Positions 17,667 through 27,709 of a stretch of 64,000 nt of DNA are shown one piece after another (the first letter of the stretch is position 1; each line of letters begins with the position of its first letter). The stretch is from Thalassovita sp. (GTDB lineage Bacteria > Pseudomonadota > Alphaproteobacteria > Rhodobacterales > Rhodobacteraceae): contig CP051233.1 of NCBI GenBank assembly GCA_017792425.1, positions 2,018,402-2,082,401 on the forward strand, read 5' to 3'. The notes below the pieces were generated by a model that made no database searches, had not been told where the DNA came from, and was given only the letters and a program-made list of their open reading frames with translations. Made by a program: the position numbers and the translations under genes.

Positions 17667-18216
17667 GCGATATATGCCCCAAGTGCCTGAAATTATTCGG
17701 AAGGTTCACGGTCATGTTCTGGTAGATGCCCCAGATCGTGGTCACGAAAATCGCCACCATCCCGATCACCTGCGTCCAGAATCGGTGTTTCGTCAGCCGC
17801 CGCCGCAGCACCTTGCCCTGGGCGGATTCATCCCGGATGCGGCGGGCGGTGTTCAGGCTCATCATCCAGACAATCGACAGCGGGAACATCAGGCAGAACA
17901 CCGCCTGCGCCAGCTGCACGTCATAGACGAAGCCCAACAGGATCAGGATGGTCATCAGGAAACAGCCCAGCCCCAGCAGCCACAGCCCAGACACGCCCGA
18001 GATGTACAGCAGCCGGTTGACGTTGACGCGCACCATGTCCTCCAGATCCTGTTGCGCCTGCCCCTCGTGGCGCGCGGCGCGCACCACCATGTCAAAGGGC
18101 ACGCCCAGCACCCAGTGGCTGGCGGTGGACCACGTGACAGCCAGCGCGATCCAGAACCACAGGTTCGAGAACGACCGCATGTCGATCATTTCATTCAGCA
18201 GTTCGTACCAGTTCAC
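17617..18216 (-). CDS. membrane protein overlapping the start of mfd
   Basis: This 199-residue protein has about four hydrophobic segments, near residues 19-40, 70-95, 97-118 and 148-168, and a charged middle with ARHEGQAQQDLEDMVRVNVNRLL. The family is not recognised. The last 16 or so codons (about 50 bases) overlap the mfd start in another frame, so the C-terminal tail EQPLDHDRGRAGGL may be less conserved. It is likely cotranscribed with mfd. Confidence 0.75.
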   Translation of the reverse strand: MNWYELLNEMIDMRSFSNLWFWIALAVTWSTASHWVLGVPFDMVVRAARHEGQAQQDLEDMVRVNVNRLLYISGVSGLWLLGLGCFLMTILILLGFVYDVQLAQAVFCLMFPLSIVWMMSLNTARRIRDESAQGKVLRRRLTKHRFWTQVIGMVAIFVTTIWGIYQNMTVNLPNNFRHLGHISHVEQPLDHDRGRAGGL

Positions 18217-18328
18217 CTGCGTGCCTCACCGTGTTTGCGCCTGATTAACCGGCCCGCGCGGCAATTCCTACCCTTGAGTGCGGGGAAATTCCATGCCACC
18301 CAGTATGAAATCGCCAAGGAAACCCGCC

Positions 18329-19333
<1,005 letters not shown>

Positions 19334-19470
19334 ACCACCCACGCGCCATTTCCCGCGCAATCCGCATCCTGTAGGTGACAGGGCGGCATCCGCTATCTAT
19401 AGTGGCGTCAATGAACCGTCCGCGCAAAAGGCCGGTCAGCAGTCAGGCAACAACGATACAGGCTATTCAC

Positions 19471-20031
19471 ATGACAAACCTTACCCGACGCAGCTTTACG
19501 CTGGCCGCGCTGGCCGGTGCCGGTATGACCGCCGCTTGTGGCAACGGGGTCGGCTCGGCCAATGCCGACACGATCGATTCCCGCGTGAACGCCACGCTGA
19601 ACTACCTGTACACCAAGTATCCCAATGTACGCGAAGTGGGCGACAAATCCGTCGCCCAGCTTGTCATGCCCCTGATCACCGAGGCCGGACTGTTCGTCGG
19701 TGGCGGTTATGGTCGCGGCGCGCTGCGGGTAAACGGGGTGTCAGTGGATTACTATTCTTCTGCCAAGGGCAGCTTTGGCCTGCAGATCGGCGCCCAGCAA
19801 TATGCCCACGTGCTGTTCTTCATGTCGCAAAAGGCGCTGGAGGATTTCCGCCGCGGGTCCGGCTGGGCCGCAGGCGCCGACCTGGAATACGTGTTCTCTG
19901 ACGTGGGCGAAAACGTACGGACCGACACCACGACCGCGACCTCTCCGGTGCTGGCGGTGGTGTTCGGACAGGCCGGGATGCTGGCGGGCGCCAGCCTGGA
20001 AGGCATGAAATACACCCGCATCATCCCCTGA
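19471..20031 (+). CDS. SYLF/YSC84-domain lipoprotein
   Basis: This 186-residue protein has a twin-arginine-like and lipobox N-terminus (LTRRSFTLAALAGAGMTAAC, with the lipidated Cys at 23), so it may reach the membrane by the Tat route as a lipoprotein. The mature part is a SYLF (YSC84) lipid-binding domain: AGLFVGGGYGRGALRVNG near residue 71, then SVDYYSSAKGSFGLQIGAQQYAHVLFFM. The exact bacterial role is unknown. Upstream ATGs at 19375 and 19411 would hide the signal sequence and are rejected. A type A repeat lies 29 bases downstream. Confidence 0.88.
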   Translation: MTNLTRRSFTLAALAGAGMTAACGNGVGSANADTIDSRVNATLNYLYTKYPNVREVGDKSVAQLVMPLITEAGLFVGGGYGRGALRVNGVSVDYYSSAKGSFGLQIGAQQYAHVLFFMSQKALEDFRRGSGWAAGADLEYVFSDVGENVRTDTTTATSPVLAVVFGQAGMLAGASLEGMKYTRIIP

Positions 20032-20060
20032 TCGGGGCTGCAATCCACCGAGGGATGAAA

Positions 20061-20140
20061 GGGGGGGCGCTGCCCCCCACGTTGAAAACCATGCGATTTT
20101 CAACGCTCCCCCCGGGGTATTTCACCCAAGAAAAAGCCGA
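20061..20140 (+). repeat. dispersed hairpin repeat, type A, copy 2
   Basis: The copy has three parts: hairpin GGGGGG-cgctg-CCCCCC near 20061-20078, hairpin GTTGAAAA (20081-20088) / TTTTCAAC (20097-20104), and the tail CCCCCGGGGTATTTCACCCA followed by AGAAAAAGCC. It lies 29 bases past the SYLF gene stop and 11 bases before the convergent usg stop, where a terminator would be expected. Confidence 0.8.
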
Positions 20141-20151
20141 AGCGCGGCGCG

Positions 20152-20421
20152 CTATTGCACCACGAATTCCCCGACCACGTTACGCCACTTTCCGGGGCTG
20201 ATCAGCTTGCGGTGGGTAAATCGCACCGAATGTAATCGCCCCTCGATTTCCGTCTGCCAAAACTCGATGAACCGGAACAGGCGCGGGTGATCCGGCGCCA
20301 CGTCATAGTCCTGCCAGACAAAGGTGTTCAGCACATGCACATAGTCCGGCATGTGATAGAAGAATTCGGCCGTGGTCAGGCCATATCCCTTCAGCATCAG
20401 TTCGGTTTCGCGTGCCCCCAT
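20152..20421 (-). CDS. usg: Usg family protein
   Basis: This 89-residue protein matches the small Usg family of alphaproteobacteria: TELMLKGYGLTTAEFFYHMPD at the N-terminus, TFVWQDYDVAPDHPRLFRFIEFWQTEIEGRLHSV in the middle. The function is not established; the name comes from its position near trp genes in other species, and there are no trp genes here. The start at 20421 has a strong AGGAGG upstream. It is convergent with the SYLF gene and divergent from gyrA. Confidence 0.88.
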   Translation of the reverse strand: MGARETELMLKGYGLTTAEFFYHMPDYVHVLNTFVWQDYDVAPDHPRLFRFIEFWQTEIEGRLHSVRFTHRKLISPGKWRNVVGEFVVQ

Positions 20422-20557
20422 GGGAAACCTCCTGTCTATCGCGTACTCCGTTTTTCCAGCCGATAAAAAAATCATGCCACAGGTTTGGAAATTTTCAATG
20501 GAAACAGTGTGTTGAAAGATGCACATTGCGGTGAGCCCCGCGTGTGGCCGTTCTTCG

Positions 20558-20587
20558 TTGCACCCCATATGATGGCTCTGATATAAC
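20558..20587 (+). promoter_or_regulatory. candidate gyrA promoter
   Basis: TTGCAC (20558-20563), 18 bases, then TATAAC (20582-20587) is a fair match to the vegetative sigma consensus and lies 45 bases before the gyrA GTG. The 210-bp usg-gyrA gap holds no other gene; the part next to usg is A+T-rich. Confidence 0.5.
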
Positions 20588-20631
20588 CTGTCCAACAAGA
20601 TATAGAAAACCAGACAGAGCGGTGGACCGAC

Positions 20632-23361
20632 GTGAGCGACGCGCCTCAACCCCCTGAAAACAAAGATGAAAACGCGCCAGAGCGGCCCAAGTACCACGGC
20701 CCCAGCATTTCGATCACGGAGGAGATGAAATCCTCCTACCTCGACTATGCCATGAGCGTGATCGTCAGCCGCGCGATTCCCGATCTGCGGGACGGGCTGA
20801 AACCGGTACACCGGCGCATCCTGTACGCGATGCACGAAACCGGCAACACCCATGACAAGGCGTACCGCAAATCCGCCCGTCCGGTCGGCGACGTGATGGG
20901 TAAGTACCACCCGCACGGCGATTCAGCGATCTATGACGCGCTGGTGCGGATGGCGCAGGATTTTTCCATGTCGCTGCCGCTGCTGGACGGCCAGGGCAAC
21001 TTCGGGTCCATGGACGGCGATAACGCCGCCGCCATGCGCTATACCGAGGTGCGGATGGACAAGCCCGCCGCCTTCCTGCTGTCCGACATCGACAAGGAAA
21101 CCGTCGATTTCCAGGACAACTATGACGGCAAGGACCGCGAACCCACCGTCCTGCCCGCGCGTTTCCCCAACATGCTGGTCAACGGCGCGGGCGGTATTGC
21201 CGTCGGCATGGCCACCAACATCCCGCCGCATAACCTGGGCGAGGTCGTGGACGCCACCCTGGCCCTGATCGACGACCCGGACCTGACCAGCGAACAGCTG
21301 ATTCAGTATGTGCCCGGCCCCGATTTCCCCACCGGCGGCATCATGCTGGGCCGGTCCGGCGCGCGCAAAGCGTATCTGGAGGGCCGCGGCAGCGTCATCA
21401 TCCGCGCCAAAACGCGGGTCGAAGAGTTGCGCAAGGACCGCTATGCCATCATCGTGGACGAAATCCCCTACCAGGTGAACAAGGCCAGCATGATCGAAAA
21501 GATCGCCGAGGCCGTGCGCGACAAGCGGATCGAGGGCGTCAGCCATGTGCAGGACGAATCCGACCGCAACGGTGTGCGCGTGGTGATCGAGATGAAGCGC
21601 GACGCCACGCCCGAGGTGGTGCTGAACCAGCTCTATCGTTTCACCCCGATGCAGACGTCCTTTGGCTGCAACATGCTGGCGCTGAACGGTGGCCGCCCCG
21701 AACAGCTGACACTGCGCGGCTTCCTGACGGCCTTCGTGGATTTCCGCGAGGATGTCGTTGCCCGCCGCACCGCGTACCTGCTGCGCAAGGCCCGTGAACG
21801 CGCCCACATCCTGTGCGGCCTGGCCGTGGCCGTCACCAACGTGGACGAGGTCGTGGCGACCATCCGGTCCTCTGCCGACGCCGCCGAGGCGCGCGAAAAG
21901 CTGATGACTCGCCGCTGGCCCGCCGGGTCGATCGCGGAATACATCCGCCTGATCGACGACCCGACCCACACGATCAACGACGACGGCTCTTATAACCTGT
22001 CCGAACTGCAGGCCCGCGCCATCCTGGACCTGCGCCTGCAGCGCCTGACGCAACTGGGCGTTCAGGAAGTCACGGACGAATTGCAGACCCTGGCCGCCAA
22101 TATCCGCGAATACCTGGACATCCTGGGGTCGCGCGAACGGATCATGGGGATCATCGCCGACGAACTGCGCGAAGTGCGCGAACAGTTCGCCGTGCCGCGC
22201 CGCACGGAAATCGTGGACTGGTCCGGTGACATGGAAGACGAGGACCTGATCGAGCGCGAGGACATGGTTGTCACCATCACCTCGGCCGGCTGGATCAAGC
22301 GCACGCCGCTGGCCGATTTCCGCAGCCAGAAACGCGGCGGCAAGGGCCTGTCGGGCATGCAGACCAAGGAAGAGGACGTGGTGACGACCCTGTTTGTCGC
22401 CAACACCCACACGCAGCTACTGTTCTTCACCACGGACGGCATGGTCTATAAACTGAAAACATGGCGCCTGCCGCTGGGTGGACGTACCGCCAAGGGCAAG
22501 GCCATCGTCAACATCCTGCCGATTCCCACCGGCGTTTCCATCGCCGCGATCATGCCGGTGGACCGCCCCGAGGAGGAATGGGACGACCTGCAGATCGTCT
22601 TTGCCACCAGCGCCGGCGACGTGCGCCGCAACGCGCTGTCGGATTTCACCAACGTGATGCGCAACGGCAAGATCGCCATGGACCTGCCAGAAGGCGTCGA
22701 ACTGGTGAATGCCCGCATCGCGTCCGAGGATGACGACGTGATGCTGGTGACGAATTCCGGCCGGGCGATCCGCTTCCCCACCACCGATGTGCGCGTGTTC
22801 AAGGGGCGCAAGTCCACCGGCGTACGCGGCATCCGCCTGTCCGGCGCTGACCGCGTGGTGTCCATGTCCGTGATCCACCATTTCGAGGCCAGCCCGGACG
22901 AACGCGCCGCTTACCTGAAGATGCGCCGCCTGATGGCCGGCGTCACCGAAGAGGCAGAGGCCGACGAGGACGGCGGCAATGCCGACGCGCAACTGCCGCA
23001 GGACCGTTACGCCGCGATGTCGGCCGCCGAAAACCTGATCCTGACCATCACCGCCAACGGCTCTGGCAAGCTGTCGTCGTCGCATGACTACCCGGTGCGC
23101 GGACGCGGCGGCATGGGTGTGACGGCGATGGACAAGGCGATGCGCGGCGGCGAACTGGTGGCCTCTTTCCCGGTGGAACTGGACGACCAGGTGATGCTGG
23201 CGACCTCCAGGGGCCAGTCGATCCGGGTGCCGGTGGACGGGATTTCCTTCCGCTCGCGCTCGGCCGGCGGGGTCAAGGTGTTCAACACCGGCAAGGGCGA
23301 AGAGGTCGTATCCGTCGCCCGCATCGCAGAACAGGGTGCGGACGAAGAGACCGAGGAATAA
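20632..23361 (+). CDS. gyrA: DNA gyrase subunit A
   Basis: This 909-residue GyrA cuts and rejoins DNA in the gyrase A2B2 complex. The catalytic tyrosine is Y137 in AAMRYTEVRM. The quinolone region reads HPHGDSAIYD; S98 and D102 correspond to E. coli Ser83 and Asp87, so no classical resistance change is visible. The C-terminal beta-pinwheel has a GyrA box (QKRGGKGLSG) near residue 565. An acidic insertion (EEAEADEDGGNADAQ, about 775-790) lies in that domain. Translation starts at GTG. A type A repeat and a terminator hairpin follow the stop. Confidence 0.98.
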   Translation: MSDAPQPPENKDENAPERPKYHGPSISITEEMKSSYLDYAMSVIVSRAIPDLRDGLKPVHRRILYAMHETGNTHDKAYRKSARPVGDVMGKYHPHGDSAIYDALVRMAQDFSMSLPLLDGQGNFGSMDGDNAAAMRYTEVRMDKPAAFLLSDIDKETVDFQDNYDGKDREPTVLPARFPNMLVNGAGGIAVGMATNIPPHNLGEVVDATLALIDDPDLTSEQLIQYVPGPDFPTGGIMLGRSGARKAYLEGRGSVIIRAKTRVEELRKDRYAIIVDEIPYQVNKASMIEKIAEAVRDKRIEGVSHVQDESDRNGVRVVIEMKRDATPEVVLNQLYRFTPMQTSFGCNMLALNGGRPEQLTLRGFLTAFVDFREDVVARRTAYLLRKARERAHILCGLAVAVTNVDEVVATIRSSADAAEAREKLMTRRWPAGSIAEYIRLIDDPTHTINDDGSYNLSELQARAILDLRLQRLTQLGVQEVTDELQTLAANIREYLDILGSRERIMGIIADELREVREQFAVPRRTEIVDWSGDMEDEDLIEREDMVVTITSAGWIKRTPLADFRSQKRGGKGLSGMQTKEEDVVTTLFVANTHTQLLFFTTDGMVYKLKTWRLPLGGRTAKGKAIVNILPIPTGVSIAAIMPVDRPEEEWDDLQIVFATSAGDVRRNALSDFTNVMRNGKIAMDLPEGVELVNARIASEDDDVMLVTNSGRAIRFPTTDVRVFKGRKSTGVRGIRLSGADRVVSMSVIHHFEASPDERAAYLKMRRLMAGVTEEAEADEDGGNADAQLPQDRYAAMSAAENLILTITANGSGKLSSSHDYPVRGRGGMGVTAMDKAMRGGELVASFPVELDDQVMLATSRGQSIRVPVDGISFRSRSAGGVKVFNTGKGEEVVSVARIAEQGADEETEE

Positions 23362-23363
23362 AA

Positions 23364-23439
23364 GGGGGGCCAGCCCCCCACGTTGGCCATCCTGCGGATC
23401 GCCAACGCTCCCCCCGGGGTATTTCGGCCAAGAAAAAGC
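23364..23439 (+). repeat. dispersed hairpin repeat, type A, copy 3
   Basis: It has the same architecture as the copy at 20061-20140: a GGGGGGC-ca-GCCCCCC hairpin (23364-23379), a second hairpin GTTGGC (23382-23387) / GCCAAC (23401-23406), and the tail CCCCCGGGGTATTTCGGCCA plus AGAAAAAGC. It begins 3 bases after the gyrA stop. Confidence 0.82.
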
Positions 23440-23468
23440 AAAGGCGCGTCCAGATCGGGCGCGCCTTT
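23440..23468. terminator. bidirectional terminator between gyrA and the carboxypeptidase gene
   Basis: Perfect 9-bp arms AAAGGCGCG (23440-23448) and CGCGCCTTT (23460-23468) with an 11-base loop. T-runs on both strands and convergent flanking genes make a two-way terminator likely. Confidence 0.75.
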
Positions 23469-23482
23469 GGTCTTGTTTGGGG

Positions 23483-24958
23483 TCAGATCCCGTAGATCGC
23501 GCCGAACTTGCTGTCCAGGTAATCCAGCAGCGGCGCCTCGGTCGGGGCCTTGCCGCAGGCGCGGGTGATCACCTCGCGCGGGTCAAAAAGGCCGCCGTGG
23601 CGCTGGACCTTGTCGCGCAGCCAATCCGTGGCAGGGGTCGTGTCGCCCTGCCCCAGCGCCGCGTCCAAGTCCGGCACATCGCGGCGCAGCGCGGCATGCA
23701 GGCAGCCGGCATAGACATTGCCCAGCGTGTAGGTCGGGAAATAGCCGAACAGCCCCACCGACCAGTGCACATCCTGCAGGCACCCGTTCGAAGCCCGGTC
23801 CACCGCGAACCCGAAATCGGCCATGAATCGGTCGTTCCACGCGGTTTCCAAATCCCGAACCGCCAGGTCGCCGGACATCAGCGCGCGTTCCAGGTCAAAC
23901 CGCAGCAGGACATGCAGGTTGTACTGGACCTCGTCCGCCTCGGTTCGGATGAAGCCGTCGTGCAACCGGTTCACGGCGGCATGGAACGCATCGGCATCGG
24001 CAATCCCGAACTCGCCGAACGCATCGCGCATCTGGCCGAACAGCCAGCCGGTAAAGGCGCGGCTGCGGCCCAACTGGTTTTCATAGATGCGGGATTGCGA
24101 TTCATGCACCCCCATCGACACGCCCGCGCCAACCGGCGTCAGCAGGTAAGCCCGGTCGATATTCTGCTCATAGCAGGCGTGGCCGACCTCGTGGATGGTG
24201 GAATAGATGCAGTTGAACGGATCGGTCGCGCTGGTGCGCGTGGTGATCCGCACATCCAGACCGGAACCGGAACTGAACGGATGCACCGCCTTGTCCAGCC
24301 GCCCGTTGGCGAAATCATAGCCGAAGGCGGCGGCCAGCTTGCGCGTCAGCGCCATTTGCGCGGATTCGTCGAAACTGCCGCTCAGCCCCTTGGGCGCGGG
24401 TTGCGCCAGGGCGGCGGCGCGCAGGGCGACCAGCCGGGGCCGTAGCGCGCCGAACATCGCTTCCAGGTCCGCAGCTGTCGCGCCCGGTTCGTAATCGTCC
24501 AGCAGCGCGTCATACAGGTCACCGCCCTGCGCCAATGCCTGCGCTTCTTCGCGCTTCAGGCGGACGATCCGGTCCAGCACCGGGGCAAAGCTGGCGAAAT
24601 CGTCAGCGGCGCGCGCCTCGGCCCATTGGCCCTGCGCCCGGCTGGTGACGCGGGCCAGTTCGGCGGCCAGCGTTTCCGGCACTTTCCGCGTGCGGTCATA
24701 GGTCCGGCGGATATGACGCAGTTGCGCCTGCCCGGCCTGATCCAGCTGGCTCTCGTCGATCTCTGCCAGCCAGTCGCCTATGCGCGGATCCACCCGGCGG
24801 GCATGCAGCACCGATTCCATCGCGGCCATTTCCTCGGCCCGTTGATCGGCGGCACCGCGCGGCATAACGGTTTCCTGGTCCCACCCCAGCCGCCCGGCCA
24901 CCTGCGCCAGCGCCTGCGTCTGCCGGACATGCGCCATCAGCGCGTCAAAGCCGGTCAT
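23483..24958 (-). CDS. carboxypeptidase M32 (carboxypeptidase Taq family)
   Basis: This 491-residue zinc metallocarboxypeptidase removes C-terminal residues from peptides in the cytoplasm. The metal motif HEVGH is at residues 256-260 (IYSTIHEVGHACYEQN), followed by GVSMGVHESQSRIYENQLGRS, which carries the third ligand and the family signature, and a DEVQYNLHVLLRFDLE segment. The ATG at 24958 overlaps the ctaA stop by 4 bases (ATGA), which decides the start and indicates coupling. Confidence 0.95.
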   Translation of the reverse strand: MTGFDALMAHVRQTQALAQVAGRLGWDQETVMPRGAADQRAEEMAAMESVLHARRVDPRIGDWLAEIDESQLDQAGQAQLRHIRRTYDRTRKVPETLAAELARVTSRAQGQWAEARAADDFASFAPVLDRIVRLKREEAQALAQGGDLYDALLDDYEPGATAADLEAMFGALRPRLVALRAAALAQPAPKGLSGSFDESAQMALTRKLAAAFGYDFANGRLDKAVHPFSSGSGLDVRITTRTSATDPFNCIYSTIHEVGHACYEQNIDRAYLLTPVGAGVSMGVHESQSRIYENQLGRSRAFTGWLFGQMRDAFGEFGIADADAFHAAVNRLHDGFIRTEADEVQYNLHVLLRFDLERALMSGDLAVRDLETAWNDRFMADFGFAVDRASNGCLQDVHWSVGLFGYFPTYTLGNVYAGCLHAALRRDVPDLDAALGQGDTTPATDWLRDKVQRHGGLFDPREVITRACGKAPTEAPLLDYLDSKFGAIYGI

Positions 24959-26106
24959 GCGCGGCCACCCCGGATCGATCCGGCCACCGGATAGCCCGAC
25001 AGGAACCGCGCCCGCAGCACCAGCACCCAGACGACGACGGCCAGCACCTGATGCACGATCGCCACCTGCCACGGCGCCCCGCTGATCACGGTGTAGATGC
25101 CCAAACCCACCTGCCCGCACAGCGCGACAAAGGCCGCGGTAAAGGCCGCCCGCGTGCCCGCATGGGCCGACTTGCGCCCCTTCAGGACCGCCATGATGCC
25201 AAAGGCCAGCAACAGGTAGCCGACAACCCGGTGAATGAACTGCACAAGGCCCGGGTTTTCAAAGAAGTTCTTCCAAACCGGTTCCAGCAGGAACGGATCG
25301 GGCGGCACCACCTGCCCGCCCATCAAGGGCCAATCGGTATAGCTGCGCCCGGCGTCGATCCCCGCCACCAGCGCCCCCAGCAGGATCTGCAAGAAGGCGA
25401 AATGCAGCCAGCCGGTGGACAGGCCCCACAGCTTTGCTTCGCGCCCGCGCCGGGCCTGCATCAGGTCGCGCTCCTCGCGCCCCAGTGACAGGATGTACCA
25501 GCCGATGACGCCCAGGATCACAAAGGCCAACCCCAGGTGCACCGCCAGCCGATAGCTGGCCACGTCCAGCATGGACCCGGACAGGCCGGAACTGACCATC
25601 CACCAGCCCACGGCCCCCTGCAGCCCGCCCAGGCCGCCGATCAGCACCAGCCGCCCGGTCCAGCCCACCGGGATCGCCCGCGCCAGCGCAAAGCCGATCA
25701 GCCCCACGGCCCAGACCAGCCCGATGGCACGGCCCAACTGCCGGTGGCCCCATTCCCACCAGTAGATTTCCTTGAAGTTCTCCAGCGCCATCCACTTGTT
25801 CTGGATCTGGAACTCGGGGATCGCCTTGTACTTGTCGAACTCGGCCTGCCAGTCGGCCTCGGACATCGGCGCGATCGCCCCGGTCACGGGCCGCCACTCG
25901 GTGATGCTGAGGCCACTGTCGGTCAGCCGCGTCAGCCCGCCCACGACGATCATCGCCACCACCAGCGCGAACAGCACCGCCAGCCACAGCCGGATGCCCC
26001 GGCGCGCGCCGCGCCGCCCCTTGTCGATCATGCCGCCGGCCGGCGCGTTGCGCCCTGCCTTGGCCTCGGTTCCCACATCCTCGAAAATGCTGCGTTTGCC
26101 GCTCAT
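24955..26106 (-). CDS. ctaA: heme A synthase (CtaA/COX15, type 2)
   Basis: This 383-residue inner-membrane enzyme oxidises the methyl group of haem O to give haem A for cytochrome c oxidase. About eight membrane helices are visible. Typical sequences are IVVGGLTRLTDSGLSITEWRPVTG, the WWEWGHRQLGRAIG haem-ligand helix, and RYLAVHLGLAFVI- and FIHRVVGYLLLAF-like helices with paired histidines. It is of the single-chain COX15 type usual in alphaproteobacteria. The start MSGKRSIFEDVG at 26106 is preceded by AGGCGAGG. It is followed by the carboxypeptidase gene. Confidence 0.96.
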   Translation of the reverse strand: MSGKRSIFEDVGTEAKAGRNAPAGGMIDKGRRGARRGIRLWLAVLFALVVAMIVVGGLTRLTDSGLSITEWRPVTGAIAPMSEADWQAEFDKYKAIPEFQIQNKWMALENFKEIYWWEWGHRQLGRAIGLVWAVGLIGFALARAIPVGWTGRLVLIGGLGGLQGAVGWWMVSSGLSGSMLDVASYRLAVHLGLAFVILGVIGWYILSLGREERDLMQARRGREAKLWGLSTGWLHFAFLQILLGALVAGIDAGRSYTDWPLMGGQVVPPDPFLLEPVWKNFFENPGLVQFIHRVVGYLLLAFGIMAVLKGRKSAHAGTRAAFTAAFVALCGQVGLGIYTVISGAPWQVAIVHQVLAVVVWVLVLRARFLSGYPVAGSIRGGRA

Positions 26107-26164
26107 TGCCTCGCCTTTCCTGTTGGCGCCAAACCTAGGGCGCGTGCCGTCGTTCGTCCAGAAC

Positions 26165-26908
26165 TCAGCCGCGTTCCTTCCAGCGCACCATTTGCCGCAT
26201 GATCCCGTGCAACATCTGTACATCGCTGCGGGTCATCCGCATCCGGCTCCACAGGTTGCGCAGCACCACCTTCATGCCCTCGGCCTTTTCCGGCGGAAAA
26301 AAGAAGCCCGCCGCCTCCAGCCGCTCCTCGTAATGCTCGGCCAGCTTTTCCACCTCGATGGCGCTGGCCCATTCCGCACCGGCCAGCTCGATCACCTCGG
26401 GCGCCACCTCCGCGGCCTGGCGGCCCCATTCATAGGCCACCAGCAGCACGCATTGCGCCAGGTTCAGGCTGGCAAACTCCGGGTTCACGGGGACCGAAAT
26501 GATTGCATTCGCCCGCGCGACATCCTCGTTCTCCAGCCCGGCGCGTTCGGGGCCGAACATCACCGCCACCTTTTCCCCCGCCGCGATCTTTTCCCGCGCG
26601 ATCTGCATGGCGCGTTCCGGTGTCACCACCGGCTTGGTCAGCCCACGCGGCCGCGCCGTCGTGGCAAACACGAACGTGCAATCCCCCAGCGCCCCGGCCA
26701 GATCGTCCGCCAGCACCGCCTCGTCCAGCAACCGCCCCGCGCCGCTGGCCATCGCCACCGCCTTTTCGTTCGGCCAGCCGTCACGCGGCGCCACGATCCG
26801 CATCCGGTCCAGCCCGAAATTCCACATCGCGCGGGCCGCCCCGCCGATATTCTCGCCCATCTGCGGGCGCACCAGGACAAAGGCCGGCTGAGGGGTTCCA
26901 CTTGGCAT
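26165..26908 (-). CDS. trmJ: SpoU-type tRNA/rRNA methyltransferase (TrmJ)
   Basis: This 247-residue SPOUT 2'-O-methyltransferase most resembles TrmJ, which methylates position 32 of the tRNA anticodon loop. Motif 1 is LVRPQMGENIGGAARAMWNFGL near residue 12, motif 2 is VMFGPERAGLENEDV near 116, and motif 3 is SLNLAQCVLLVAYEW near 148, the trefoil knot that binds SAM. The C-terminal extension (RMTRSDVQMLHGIMRQM) also fits TrmJ. It lies 58 bases upstream of ctaA, on the same strand. Confidence 0.9.
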   Translation of the reverse strand: MPSGTPQPAFVLVRPQMGENIGGAARAMWNFGLDRMRIVAPRDGWPNEKAVAMASGAGRLLDEAVLADDLAGALGDCTFVFATTARPRGLTKPVVTPERAMQIAREKIAAGEKVAVMFGPERAGLENEDVARANAIISVPVNPEFASLNLAQCVLLVAYEWGRQAAEVAPEVIELAGAEWASAIEVEKLAEHYEERLEAAGFFFPPEKAEGMKVVLRNLWSRMRMTRSDVQMLHGIMRQMVRWKERG

Positions 26909-26973
26909 TCATCTGTCTCCTGAAATCCACCCGCCGCTGATACGCCACCGTCGCCACCAATCCAACCCCCGCA

Positions 26974-27030
26974 TTCATCTTGCCCCAAATACTCACCTGC
27001 ACTGGCCCCGCCACCGGCGCGACGCCCCTT
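26974..27030 (-). repeat. dispersed repeat, type B, copy 1
   Basis: On the minus strand this reads GAGTATTTGGGGCAAGATGA-A after a G+C-rich stretch. A second copy with the same GAGTATTT...GCAAGATGAA core lies at 59960-59996. It resembles the tail of the type A repeats (GGGGTATTTCGGCCAAGAA), so both may belong to one family. It sits in the 180-bp divergent gap between trmJ and the ThiE-like gene, which holds nothing else recognised. Confidence 0.55.
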
Positions 27031-27088
27031 ATGGTCAAACGGATTTTTCCGCGCTATAGCAGCCAGAACATTTCCGCAGGAGCATCCC

Positions 27089-27709
27089 ATGCCCGAGTCC
27101 GAGCAGCCGCAGATCTACCTCATTACCCCGCCCGAGTTCGAGCTGTCGCAATACCCCTCGGCCCTGGCCCGCGTGCTGGACAGCCATGACATCGCCTGCG
27201 TCCGCCTGGCCCTGTCCACCCGCGACGAAGACCGCCTGCTGCGCGCCGGGGATGCGCTGCGCGAGGTCTGCCATGCCCGCGACGTGGCCATCGTGATTGA
27301 AAACCACCTGTTGCTGGTGGAACGGCTGGGGCTGGACGGTGTCCACCTGACGGACGGTGCGCGCTCGATCCGCAAGACCCGCAAGGAACTGGGCGACGAT
27401 GCCATTGTCGGCGCGTTCTGCGGCGCCTCGAAACACGAGGGCATGAATGCCGGGGAATCCGGCGCCGATTACGTGGCCTTCGGCCCGGTCGGCCAGACCC
27501 CGCTGTTCGACGGCACCACTGCCGAATTCGACCTTTTCGAATGGTGGTCGCAGATGATCGAGGTTCCGGTGGTCGCCGAAGGCGCGCTTTCGGATGACCA
27601 TATTCGCGCGCTTTCCCCCGTCACCGATTTCTTTGGCATCGGGGACGAGATCTGGAAATCCGACGATCCGGTCGCCGCATTGGCCGCGTTGAAATCAGCT
27701 TTCGCGTGA
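27089..27709 (+). CDS. ThiE-like TIM-barrel protein (thiamine phosphate synthase family, degenerate)
   Basis: This 206-residue protein has the ThiE/TenI TIM-barrel layout: VIENHLLLVERLGLDGVHLTDG (about 71-92), GAFCGASKHEGMNAGESGADYVAFGPVGQTPLFDG, and late strands VPVVAEGAL. Compared with true thiamine phosphate synthase, the GVHLGQED diphosphate site reads GVHLTDGA and the GPVFPTxTK site reads GPVGQTPLF. The active site is therefore altered and the thiamine role is doubtful. GCAGGAGC lies 7 bases before the ATG. No other thi gene is near. Its last 15 bases overlap the end of lpxB. Confidence 0.75.
   Translation: MPESEQPQIYLITPPEFELSQYPSALARVLDSHDIACVRLALSTRDEDRLLRAGDALREVCHARDVAIVIENHLLLVERLGLDGVHLTDGARSIRKTRKELGDDAIVGAFCGASKHEGMNAGESGADYVAFGPVGQTPLFDGTTAEFDLFEWWSQMIEVPVVAEGALSDDHIRALSPVTDFFGIGDEIWKSDDPVAALAALKSAFA

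Noticed and set aside
20715..20960. Quinolone-resistance change in gyrA
   Set aside because: The residues corresponding to Ser83 and Asp87 are Ser98 and Asp102, i.e. wild type.
20923..22410. A 495-codon minus-strand frame inside gyrA
   Set aside because: Shadow of gyrA with no start signals or domain.
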